Translations under genes and position numbers: made by a program | In this document: positions 8,510 through 15,263 of the stretch, piece after piece | How positions within the stretch are numbered: position 1 is the stretch's first letter | Layout of the letters: each line of letters opens with the position of its first letter | Notes under the pieces: model-generated | What the model was told of the DNA's origin: nothing | What the model saw: only the letters and a program-made list of their open reading frames with translations | Databases searched by the model: none | Source of the DNA: Streptomyces griseoviridis | GTDB taxonomy: Bacteria; Actinomycetota; Actinomycetes; Streptomycetales; Streptomycetaceae | NCBI GenBank assembly: GCA_014649155.1 | Contig: BMSM01000026.1 | Span: forward strand, 29,465 to 93,464 | Direction of reading: 5' to 3' | Length of the DNA: 64,000 nucleotides

Positions 8510-9529
8510 TCAGCGGCCGGCGCGGCGGCGGACCGACGCGAAGAGGGTGGCCGCGCCGAGGGCCAGGGCCGCGGCGCCGCCGACCGCGAAGGAGGCGGTG
8601 CTGCCGTCGCCGCCGGTCTCGGCGAGGTCCGCCGACCCGCCGGCGGCGCTCGGCGCGCCGCCCTCGCCGGCCGCGGCGGCCTCCGTGGCCCCGGTGGCCT
8701 CGTACCCGGGCGCCGTCGGGTCGGTCGTGGTGGTGGCGTCCTGGTCGCCGTGGCCGTGGTGCTCGACCGTCGACCTGCCGGTGCCGGCGGCGATCTGCTC
8801 GTCGGAGGGCGCGGAGGCGGCGGGCGCGGGGGCGGGCGCGGCGGCGGGGGTGTCGTCCTCCCCGCTCTCCCCGGTGGCGGTGCCGTCGGCGCCGTCCCCG
8901 CCGAAGGTGACGTCCGAGCAGGAGTAGAACGCCTCCGGGCTGTCCGAGCGCTGCCAGACCGCGTACAGCAGGTGCTGTCCGGTGCGCTCGGGCAGGGTGC
9001 CGGAGAAGGTGTAGAAGCCGTCGGCGGCGGCCGGGTCGGTGACCGTCGCCACCGGGGCCGTCAGCTCGAGGTCGTCCCAGGCGAGCGGCTGGGACGGGTC
9101 GTAGCCGTCCTTGGTGAGGTACACGGTGAAGGTGCCCTTGTGCTGGGCCGTCACGCGGTACTTGAAGGTGTACGAGCCGCTGCTCACGGCGGTGGCCGGC
9201 CAGTCGGCGCGGGCCAGGTCGAGGCCCTTGAACTCCTCGCTGTTCGCGCTGCACAGCTTGCCGTCCGGGATCAGCTCCCGGTGCCGCCCGGCCGCGTCGC
9301 CGATGCGGACGCCGTTCCAGTCGTAGAGCGCCTGGGTGCCCCCGGCCGCGACCGCCGCCCGGCACGCCGCCGAGCCGGGGCTCTCCGGTCCCTCGGCGTA
9401 GCACTGCGAGACCCGGCTGACCGGGTCGCCCATCGTGCCGTGCGCGGCGGCGGGCGCCGCCGTCAGCACGGTCAGGGCGAGGGGGAGGGCACCGGCGGCG
9501 GCGACGGCGGTCCTGCGGGGCGCGGGCAT
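8510..9529 (-). CDS. AA10 lytic polysaccharide monooxygenase, cell-wall anchored
   Basis: A 339-aa copper monooxygenase. The signal peptide (1-29, ending PAAA) is followed at once by His30 in HGTMGDP, which becomes the N-terminal copper-brace residue; the second brace His is His83 in GRHRELIPDG. The AA10 domain runs to about residue 210, then an Ala/Pro/Asp/Thr-rich linker with HHGHG, and a sorting signal: LAETG (302-306), a membrane helix and RRRAGR. LAxTG is the sortase E motif of Streptomyces, so the enzyme should be covalently held at the cell surface. AAGGAGTTCC precedes the ATG. It recalls the S. coelicolor wall-remodelling LPMO LpmP, but that equivalence is from memory. Likely substrates are chitin or wall glycans. 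Confidence 0.9.
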   Translation of the reverse strand: MPAPRRTAVAAAGALPLALTVLTAAPAAAHGTMGDPVSRVSQCYAEGPESPGSAACRAAVAAGGTQALYDWNGVRIGDAAGRHRELIPDGKLCSANSEEFKGLDLARADWPATAVSSGSYTFKYRVTAQHKGTFTVYLTKDGYDPSQPLAWDDLELTAPVATVTDPAAADGFYTFSGTLPERTGQHLLYAVWQRSDSPEAFYSCSDVTFGGDGADGTATGESGEDDTPAAAPAPAPAASAPSDEQIAAGTGRSTVEHHGHGDQDATTTTDPTAPGYEATGATEAAAAGEGGAPSAAGGSADLAETGGDGSTASFAVGGAAALALGAATLFASVRRRAGR

Positions 9530-9698
9530 GGGGAACTCCTCGAACGGTCTCGGGAAAAGCGGTCCGGAACCCGTGGGGGGCGACCAGCACGCTAGCCCCG
9601 GAGAACCGCGAAAACCCCTGCTGGAGACGGGGAACGGAGATCCTTATGGTCGCGTTAAGGGAGTGCTCAGGCTGGGCTCAGGTAGCTACCGTCGCGGC

Positions 9699-10160
9699 AT
9701 GACCGACGAGACGATCAGACCCGCCGAAGAACGTGACGTGCCCGCGGTACGGGCCGTCACCGACGCCGCCTACCGCCCGTACGTCGCACGGATCGGTGTG
9801 GTGCCCGCGCCCATGACCGCCGACCACGCGGCGGACGTGGCCGGCGGGAAGGTGTTCGTCACGGGCGAGCCGGTGACGGGACTGGTCGTGGTGGAGGCGC
9901 TCCCCGGCCGTCTGTTCCTGGAGAGCGTCGCCGTCCACCCCGACGCCCGTGGCCGGGGCGTGGGACGGCGGCTGCTGCGGTTCGTGGACGCCCGGGCGCG
10001 GACGCTCGGCCTGCCCGAGGTCAGGCTCTACACCAACGCGCTGATGTGGGAGAACCAGGAGCTGTACCCGCGCTACGGCTACGAGGTCGTCGAGCGTCGC
10101 GTGGACGGGCCCTACGACCGCGTCCACTACCGGAAACGGCTGGGAGGAAACGTCTCATGA
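9699..10160 (+). CDS. GNAT-family N-acetyltransferase
   Basis: A 153-aa single-domain GNAT. The acetyl-CoA loop is HPDARGRGVGRRLL (about residues 78-92), with a preceding beta-strand LFLESVAV and the C-terminal YGYEVVER strand typical of the family. The acceptor substrate cannot be predicted. The ATG at 9699 has no ribosome site; TAGCTA at 9683-9688 could be a -10 placing transcription start only a few bases upstream, so translation may be almost leaderless. The gene is divergent from the LPMO gene and convergent with a 45-aa gene that ends nine bases after it. Confidence 0.85.
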   Translation: MTDETIRPAEERDVPAVRAVTDAAYRPYVARIGVVPAPMTADHAADVAGGKVFVTGEPVTGLVVVEALPGRLFLESVAVHPDARGRGVGRRLLRFVDARARTLGLPEVRLYTNALMWENQELYPRYGYEVVERRVDGPYDRVHYRKRLGGNVS

Positions 10161-10169
10161 CGGGCCGGT

Positions 10170-10307
10170 TCAGGCGTCCGGCCACCAGGTGCGGGCGATG
10201 TCCTCGCGGACCTCAGGGCGCCCGGCGGGGCGGGCCTCGGCCTCCTCGCGGACCCGGCGGACGTCCGTCCGCGGCTTCAGGGGCTTCTGCACGGTCACAC
10301 GGCGCAT
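10170..10307 (-). CDS. Conserved 45-aa WWPD microprotein
   Basis: A 45-codon gene too short for usual callers. It starts at ATG 10307 behind a textbook ribosome site (GAGGAGG, five-base spacer) and reads MRRVTVQKPLKPRTDVRRVR at its start and EVREDIARTWWPDA at its end. It is strongly charged, with no membrane segment or signal peptide. I recognise the pattern as a small conserved Streptomyces hypothetical whose C-terminal ARTWWPD is invariant in the copies I recall; its function is unknown to me. It is convergent with the GNAT gene and divergent from the broken methyltransferase gene. Codon use is like its neighbours. Confidence 0.75.
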   Translation of the reverse strand: MRRVTVQKPLKPRTDVRRVREEAEARPAGRPEVREDIARTWWPDA

Positions 10308-10391
10308 GGCTGCCTCCTCATGGGCCCACCGGGTTCCGCGGTGCCACGGGGGGCAGACCCTTTGCGCGAGAGTTCCTCATCGCCGCCGGAT

Positions 10392-10437
10392 CTGTCAGTG
10401 GCGACTGTCACGATTCGACTGTCAGTGGTGGGTGTCA
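10392..10437. promoter_or_regulatory. Four TGTCA direct repeats with 13-14 base period
   Basis: The core (C/G)TGTCA occurs at 10392, 10405, 10419 and 10432, i.e. every 13, 14 and 13 bases, in the short divergent region between the 45-aa gene and the methyltransferase remnant. The regular spacing suggests binding sites of a protein that contacts direct repeats, but no regulator is identified. Confidence 0.4.
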
Positions 10438-10448
10438 CCCTTGGGGTC

Positions 10449-11082
10449 ATGACGTACGGGAGTGACGTGACGGACACGCCCCGTGTCGACCGGGACGCCG
10501 AGGCGGCCCGTTTCGACGCCGAGCCGGACCACGGCCTGCGCGACCCGAGGGTGCGCGACGCCTGGGCCGGCCGCTGCGCGCCTGGCTGCCGAACCCCCCG
10601 GCCGACCTCCTCGGCCTCGGCTGCGGCACGGGCGGCCTCGCTCTCCTGGCGGCCGGGCAGGGGCACCGGGTCACCGGCGTCGACCTGTCCCCGGCGATGC
10701 CGGCACGGGCCCGGGCCAAGCCGGCGGGGCGGGACGCGGTGTTCCTGGCCGGGGACGCCTCGGCGCCGCCCGTGGGGGAGCGGCGCTTCGACGTCGTCCT
10801 GGTCCGGCACGTCCTGTGGGCGCTGCCCGATCCCGGCGCGGCGCTGCGGTGCTGGCGGGAGCTGCTGCGCCCCGGCGGCCGGCTGGTCCTGGTCGAGGGC
10901 GTGCGGGGAAGCGTCACCCCGGCCGGGGTCTCCGCCGGCCGGCTCGCCGCGCTCCTCGCGCCGCTCGCCGGGCGGCCCCGGACCGAGCCGCTGTCCGCCG
11001 ACCCGCTGCTGTGGGGGAAGGAGGTAAGGAGGTACGGACGAGCGGTACGCGACGGTGGTGGAGTTCTGGGCAGTGTCCGGAG
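10449..11082 (+). pseudogene. Class I SAM-dependent methyltransferase, frameshifted
   Basis: The N-terminal part (VDRDAEAARFDAEPDHGLRD, from ATG 10449 or the better-spaced GTG 10467) runs in one frame to DAWAG near 10570. The SAM-binding core then continues in another frame: LLGLGCGTGGLALLAAG (motif I), GVDLSPAM, FDVVLVRHVLWALPDPG and LLRPGGRLVLVEG. Near 11035 the expected C-terminus DERYATVVEFW returns to the first frame. Two compensating shifts are therefore needed to rebuild one protein of about 210 residues, and no clean stop follows before the opposite gene. It could be decay or two base-calling errors. The substrate of the intact ancestor is unknown. Confidence 0.75.
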
Positions 11083-11601
11083 TCAGAGGAGGGTGCGGAG
11101 GCCGTCCGCGCCGCGGGCCAGCCGCTCCAGGGCGTCCAGGGCCGCCACGGCGTGCGCGGCGGCGGCCGGGTCGCGTTCCGGCAGACCGCTCGCGGCGAAC
11201 TCGTCCTCGTCCAGCCGCCGTACGTCCGTGCCGTCCGCCGGGCACCACAGGTCCAGGTCGAGGTCCTCCACGACCAGCTCCGTGCCGGTGCGCACGGCCG
11301 GGCGGGTGACATCGCAGTACCAGCCCTTCAGCGCGCCCGTGCCGGCGCGGACCTCCTTCACGGCGTACCACCGGTCGCGCCAGTAGTGCTCGGTGAACAC
11401 GTCCCCCGGCTCGAACCGCACGAAGCCGAAGTCACGGACACCGGCACCGGCCCAGGGGGCGCGGACGGTGACCCGGGTGCCGTCGTCCGCCAGGAGCGCC
11501 GCCCGGTAACGGATCTTCGTGCGGCCCGCCTTGCGCAGGATCACGTCCAGGTCCGGTTCCATGACACGGACGCCGTCCGCCTCAGCCGAGTTCGCGGACA
11601 T
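11083..11601 (-). CDS. DUF402 domain protein (FomD-like phosphohydrolase family)
   Basis: A 172-aa protein with the DUF402 fold: RYRAALLADDGTRVTVRAPW strand region, then EHYWRDRWYAVKEV, GWYCDVTRPA and ELVVEDLDLDLWCPADG, carrying the acidic residues that bind metal in this family. Characterised relatives hydrolyse nucleoside di- or cytidylyl-phosphonate diphosphates, so a phosphohydrolase role is plausible but the substrate is open. ATG 11601 has GGAGG with good spacing and overlaps the 3' end of the upstream tandem-GNAT gene by 20 bases, suggesting co-transcription. Confidence 0.8.
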   Translation of the reverse strand: MSANSAEADGVRVMEPDLDVILRKAGRTKIRYRAALLADDGTRVTVRAPWAGAGVRDFGFVRFEPGDVFTEHYWRDRWYAVKEVRAGTGALKGWYCDVTRPAVRTGTELVVEDLDLDLWCPADGTDVRRLDEDEFAASGLPERDPAAAAHAVAALDALERLARGADGLRTLL

Positions 11602-12511
11602 GACGCACCTCCGACGCGCAGACCTCGTACCCGAACCACTTGTTGACGGCGAGCATCGCGCCGTTGCCGGTGTCGTTGCCGGTGAACGCCTCGGTGAGGC
11701 CGGCCTCCCGGGCGCGGTGCAGGGAGGCGTTCTTCACCAGCTTGGCCAGGCCCCGGCCGCGGAAGGCGCGGGCGGTGCCGGTCATCCCGGTGACGTACCG
11801 GGTCCCGCCGTCCGTGTGGGCGGCGGTGAACGCGACGGGGCGGCCGTCGACGACCGCCACCGTGGTCAGCTCCCGGTCGAGGAGCGGGTGCCGCCAGGTC
11901 TCCGCCAGCCACGCCTCGTAGTCCGCCGGCGCGGTCTCCACATCGCTCGGTTCGTCCGCCGTCGTCTCCGCGTCCAGCGCGAACAGCGGGCGCGGATCGG
12001 CCGCGTAGTCGGCGGCGGTGCGCAGTTCGACGCCCGGCGCGGGAGGCTGGAGCGGGGGCAGGGTCCCGGCCGCCAGGTCCAGGCGGAGGAAGTGGGCCGA
12101 CCGCCCGGCGCGGTAACCGCGCCGCTCGGCGAAGGCCCGGTTGCGGGGCTCGTCCAGCACCCAGCTGAACAGCTTCGTCGCGCCCTCGGCCGCCAGGTAC
12201 TCCTCGGCCGCCCGCACCAGCAGGCCGCCGGCGCCGCGCCGCGTCCGGTCCGGGTGCGTATAGACGTTGAGGTACGCCTGCCCCGGCTCCGGGCTCTCGT
12301 GGACCAGGCCGATCTGGGCCGTGCCGATCACCTCGCCGTCCTCCACGGCGACGAGGGAGCGGACCCGGGCGGCCGGGTGGGTGTGCGCGAGGTGGTGGAC
12401 CACGGCGTCCGGGGTCCACAGGACGAACGGGAGGGCGCGGTGGCGCACATGGGCGAACTGCTCGACGTCCGCCCGGTCGTCGGGGCGCAGGTCGCGTACG
12501 GAGACGGTCAT
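11582..12511 (-). CDS. Tandem-GNAT N-acetyltransferase
   Basis: A 309-aa protein with two GNAT domains. The first (about 1-150) has HPDRTRRGAGGLLVRAAEEY as its acetyl-CoA loop; the second (about 160-309) has GTARAFRGRGLAKLVKNASL and ends YEVCASEVRH. Double GNATs usually keep one catalytic and one structural domain. The ATG at 12511 is chosen because the peptide MTVSVRDLRPDDRADV begins the first domain; longer in-frame starts would run into the divergent GntR promoter. The substrate is unknown. It is the first gene of a two-gene unit with the DUF402 gene. Confidence 0.82.
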   Translation of the reverse strand: MTVSVRDLRPDDRADVEQFAHVRHRALPFVLWTPDAVVHHLAHTHPAARVRSLVAVEDGEVIGTAQIGLVHESPEPGQAYLNVYTHPDRTRRGAGGLLVRAAEEYLAAEGATKLFSWVLDEPRNRAFAERRGYRAGRSAHFLRLDLAAGTLPPLQPPAPGVELRTAADYAADPRPLFALDAETTADEPSDVETAPADYEAWLAETWRHPLLDRELTTVAVVDGRPVAFTAAHTDGGTRYVTGMTGTARAFRGRGLAKLVKNASLHRAREAGLTEAFTGNDTGNGAMLAVNKWFGYEVCASEVRHVRELG

Positions 12512-12592
12512 GTGGGCGCACGCTACGGCGGCCCGCCGCGGGACGCCTCCCATTTTCCGCCGGGCACCCGGCGGGTGCGGGACAATCGGGCC

Positions 12593-12961
12593 GTGACCCT
12601 GAAGATCCACATCGCCGACGGTGCCGCGCCCTACGAGCAGGTGCGCGCGCAGATCTCCGAACAGGCCCGCTCGGGCACGCTGCCGGTGGGCTACCGGCTG
12701 CCCACGGTGCGGGGCCTGGCCGAGTCCCTGGGGCTCGCCGCCAACACGGTCGCCAAGGCGTACCGGGCGCTGGAGGCGGACGGCGTGATCGAGACACGGG
12801 GCCGCAACGGCACGTTCGTCGCCGCCGCGGGCCCGGCGGCCCAGCGGGAACTGGCCTCGGCGGCACAGGAGTTCGCGGCGCGGGCCCGGCGCCTGGGGCA
12901 GCCGCAGGACGCGGCGCTGACGGCCGTACGGGAGGCCCTGCGGGCGGCGTACGGGGACTGA
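12593..12961 (+). CDS. Small GntR-family regulator (YtrA-like)
   Basis: A 122-aa protein: an N-terminal winged helix (PYEQVRAQISEQARSGTLPV, then LPTVRGLAESLGLAANTVAKAY and GVIETRGRNGTFV) and a short helical tail without any effector domain, as in the YtrA subfamily that controls ABC transporters. No transporter gene is adjacent. No ribosome site is visible; GACAAT at 12581-12586 would be a -10 placing transcription start at or near the GTG at 12593, so a leaderless message is plausible. Divergent from the tandem-GNAT gene. Confidence 0.82.
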   Translation: MTLKIHIADGAAPYEQVRAQISEQARSGTLPVGYRLPTVRGLAESLGLAANTVAKAYRALEADGVIETRGRNGTFVAAAGPAAQRELASAAQEFAARARRLGQPQDAALTAVREALRAAYGD

Positions 12962-12980
12962 GCGCGGCCCGCCGGAGGGC

Positions 12981-13754
12981 TCAGGCGGACGACGGCACCC
13001 GCGCCGGTGCCCGGGTGGCGTCCAGCCCGGCCGTCCGCGCCGCCCGCGCGAAGGCCGCCGCGTCCCGTACGGCCGCCGCGTGCGGGTCGTTGTTGAAGTA
13101 GGCGTACACGTCCGCCTCCCGCGGCCAGGTCCCGGCGATCCGGCGGACCCAGGCGGCGAGGGCGGTCCGGCCGTAGCGCGGCCAGGGGAGCGCCCGCCCC
13201 TGGTGGAAGCGGACGTACCCCCAGTCGGCGGTGCGCCACAGCGGGGTCACCGGGCGGGACAGCACATCGGCCCAGCAGAGCGCGGCGCCCCGGGCGCGCA
13301 GCACCTCCCGCACCTCGGGCGTCCACCAGGAGGCGTGCCGGGGCTCCACGGCCACCCGGGTGCCGGGCGGGAAGCAGCCGAGGCAGCCGTCCAGCAGCCC
13401 GGGGTCGCCCCGCAGGGTGGGCGGCAGCTGGAGGAGGACCGGGCCGAGCCGGTCGCCGAGCCCGGTGGCGCGGCCCATCAGCCGGGCCACCGGCTCCTCG
13501 GGCTCCCGCAGCCGTCTGACATGGGTGAGGAACCGGCTGGCCTTGACCGCGACGACGAAGTCCGCCGGGACCCGCTCCCGCCACGCCTCGAAGGTCTCCC
13601 GGGCCGGCAGCCGGTAGAAGGCGTTGTTGACCTCGACGGTGGCGAAGTGCGCCGCGTACTCCTCCAGCCACCGCCGTACGGGCAGCCCGGACGGGTAGAG
13701 GGCGTCCCGCCAGTCCCGGTACTGCCAGCCCGACGTGCCGACGAAAAGGGTCAT
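12981..13754 (-). CDS. DUF72 (YecE-like) protein
   Basis: A 257-aa TIM-barrel-type protein with the DUF72 landmarks: VGTSGWQYRDW at the N-terminus, YAAHFATVEVNNAFYRLP, FVVAVKASRFLTH, GPVLLQLPPTL, VAVEPRHASWW and VRFHQG. The family has no established biochemical activity. The ATG at 13754 matches the usual family start. The 3' end is convergent with the GntR gene, 19 bases apart. Upstream lies the decayed STAS segment, whose reading frame runs into this gene. Confidence 0.85.
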   Translation of the reverse strand: MTLFVGTSGWQYRDWRDALYPSGLPVRRWLEEYAAHFATVEVNNAFYRLPARETFEAWRERVPADFVVAVKASRFLTHVRRLREPEEPVARLMGRATGLGDRLGPVLLQLPPTLRGDPGLLDGCLGCFPPGTRVAVEPRHASWWTPEVREVLRARGAALCWADVLSRPVTPLWRTADWGYVRFHQGRALPWPRYGRTALAAWVRRIAGTWPREADVYAYFNNDPHAAAVRDAAAFARAARTAGLDATRAPARVPSSA

Positions 13755-13799
13755 GGCCCCATGAGAACAGCGGGCGGTGGTCCGGGCCGCCGGAGGAGG

Positions 13800-14192
13800 A
13801 CACCCAGGTGGCGTCGGCCCCGTGGCGCCGGCCCGGCCGGCCGGGTGACCGGACGCCGCCGGGGGCGCGGTGACGTGGTCGAGGATGCCCGAGAGGTACA
13901 GCAGGCCCTCCAGGAACGCGGCCGGTTCACCGGCGCAGCCGGCCGTCGGCCGCCCGGGTGTGCCGGAGCGCCATCAGCAGGGCGGACAGCCCCGAGGAAC
14001 CGCTCATGACCAGCTCGGTGAAGTCGAGCCGGACCCCACGCGCCTGCGGCCCGCCCGTCAGCCGCGCGGCGACCGCGTGGACCAGGCCGCCGCAGGTGTC
14101 GTGGTCGGGTTCGCCCACCACCCGCACGGTCGGCACGGGCCGCTCGGCGCGGACGACGAGGGCGAACTCGGGGGACTCAGGAGTGGCCGTAC
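13800..14192 (-). pseudogene. STAS (anti-sigma antagonist) domain, out of frame with the B12-binding gene
   Basis: Reading the minus strand from about 14190, TATPESPEFALVVRAE opens a STAS domain: VRVVGEPDHDTCGGLV, VRLDFTELVMSGSSGLSALL, then a stop at 13927-13929. The expected C-terminus (FLEGLLYLSGILDHVTAP) follows in another frame, so a second single-base shift is needed near 13925. The phospho-acceptor serine pair is kept (GSSGL), though the usual Asp before it is Gly. There is no start codon or ribosome site of its own at the 5' side; adding one base to the G tract at 14193-14199 would fuse it to the cobalamin-binding protein. It is best read as the broken C-terminal domain of that protein. 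Confidence 0.7.
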
Positions 14193-15263
14193 GGGGGGGC
14201 CGGGGCGGGCGGGGGAGTCCAGGAGCGCGGCCGTGCCGAGGCGGAGCAGCTCCAGGGCGCGCGGGAAGTCGTGGAGCCGGCCGGCGAGCGCGTCCAGTCC
14301 GCTCACCAGTGACCGGGCGGGCACCCGCCGTGCCTCCAGGACGGCGGCGGTCCAGGTGAGGAAGGCGGTGAAGACCTCGGCGTCGTCCAGGTACAGGGCG
14401 GTGGCGAGGAAGTCGACGATATGGGCGATGTCCTCCGCGGTGCGTTCCCGCTGCGCCTCGCCGTGGGCGCGCACGGCCGGGAAGCCGGTCTCCAGGTCGG
14501 CCAGGGCCTGCCTGACCAGCCGGGGCCGTGACCGGACGACCAGCGTGTACTCCTGGTCGGTCAGGTGCGGGAGGTCGTCCACGGCCTGCCGGGTCACCGA
14601 CGGGCCGGCCCGCGGCAGCCCGGCCGCCAGTACCGCCGCCGCGCCGCGGGCGTCCGCCGCCCACCGGTCGGCGCCGAGCGCCCGCGCGTGCCGGCCGTCC
14701 GGTCCGAAGGCGCGCCCGCCGGCCAGCACGGGCACCCCTATGGCCTGGCAGGCGGTGACCGCGGTGTGGGCGGTGGGCAGACGGGTGGGGACCGACCCGG
14801 AGAGCAGGACCGCGGAGGGATCGGTGCGGTGCAGGTGGGCGACCAGGTGCGGGGTGGGGGTCTGGGCGCCGAGGCGGTCGACCCGCCAGCCGCGCAGGGC
14901 GAGCACCTCGGCGACCAGCCGGGCGGGGAAGGCGTGCCACTCGCCGTCGACGCAGGCGACCGTGACCCGGCCGCGCCCGCCGGCCGGGTCAGCGGTGGCG
15001 CGCCGGCGGTGGGCGAGGGCGGCGACGCCCCGCTCGTTGAGGGCGGTGACGGCGTGTTCCTGGGCGACGCTGACGCGGTCGGCGGCCCATTCCGCGCCGA
15101 TGCGCTCCTGCACCGGGGCGATGACGTCGAGCAGCAGCGCCTCCTCGTCGACGCCGTCCGCCGCCGCCCGGTCCAGGACGCCGAAGGCGGTGTGCTCGTC
15201 GCCGGCGGACACCGCGTCCCACAGCCGCCGCCGGAGCCCGGCGGCGGGGGTGCGGCCGGTCAC
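14058..15263 (-). CDS. CarH-like cobalamin-binding sensor protein (3' end probably frameshifted)
   Basis: 401 aa as read. Residues 1-90 form a helical B12-binding_2 cap with VSVAQEHAV (Glu69-His70, the E-H pair of CarH/LitR sensors). Residues 98-215 are the Rossmann-like B12 domain: VDGEWHAF supplies the lower-ligand His110, followed by LGAQTP, LLSGSVP and VPVLAGGRAFG. Residues 230-350 are helical, resembling the N-terminal sensor region of RsbR proteins. After LLDSPARPG the frame passes into Pro/Ser-rich nonsense over a STAS domain. GTG 15263 has GGAGGAG upstream and overlaps the phosphatase stop (GTGA), so it is translationally coupled. Inference: a cobalamin, possibly light, sensor feeding an anti-sigma switch. 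Confidence 0.8.
   Translation of the reverse strand: MTGRTPAAGLRRRLWDAVSAGDEHTAFGVLDRAAADGVDEEALLLDVIAPVQERIGAEWAADRVSVAQEHAVTALNERGVAALAHRRRATADPAGGRGRVTVACVDGEWHAFPARLVAEVLALRGWRVDRLGAQTPTPHLVAHLHRTDPSAVLLSGSVPTRLPTAHTAVTACQAIGVPVLAGGRAFGPDGRHARALGADRWAADARGAAAVLAAGLPRAGPSVTRQAVDDLPHLTDQEYTLVVRSRPRLVRQALADLETGFPAVRAHGEAQRERTAEDIAHIVDFLATALYLDDAEVFTAFLTWTAAVLEARRVPARSLVSGLDALAGRLHDFPRALELLRLGTAALLDSPARPGPPVRPLLSPPSSPSSSAPSGPCRPCGWWANPTTTPAAAWSTRSPRG
14193..14199. repeat. G7 homopolymer at the B12/STAS frame break
   Basis: Seven G residues (plus strand) sit exactly where the cobalamin-domain frame and the STAS frame part. A single inserted base here would restore one continuous protein, so this tract is either a slippage site or a miscounted homopolymer. 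Confidence 0.7.
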
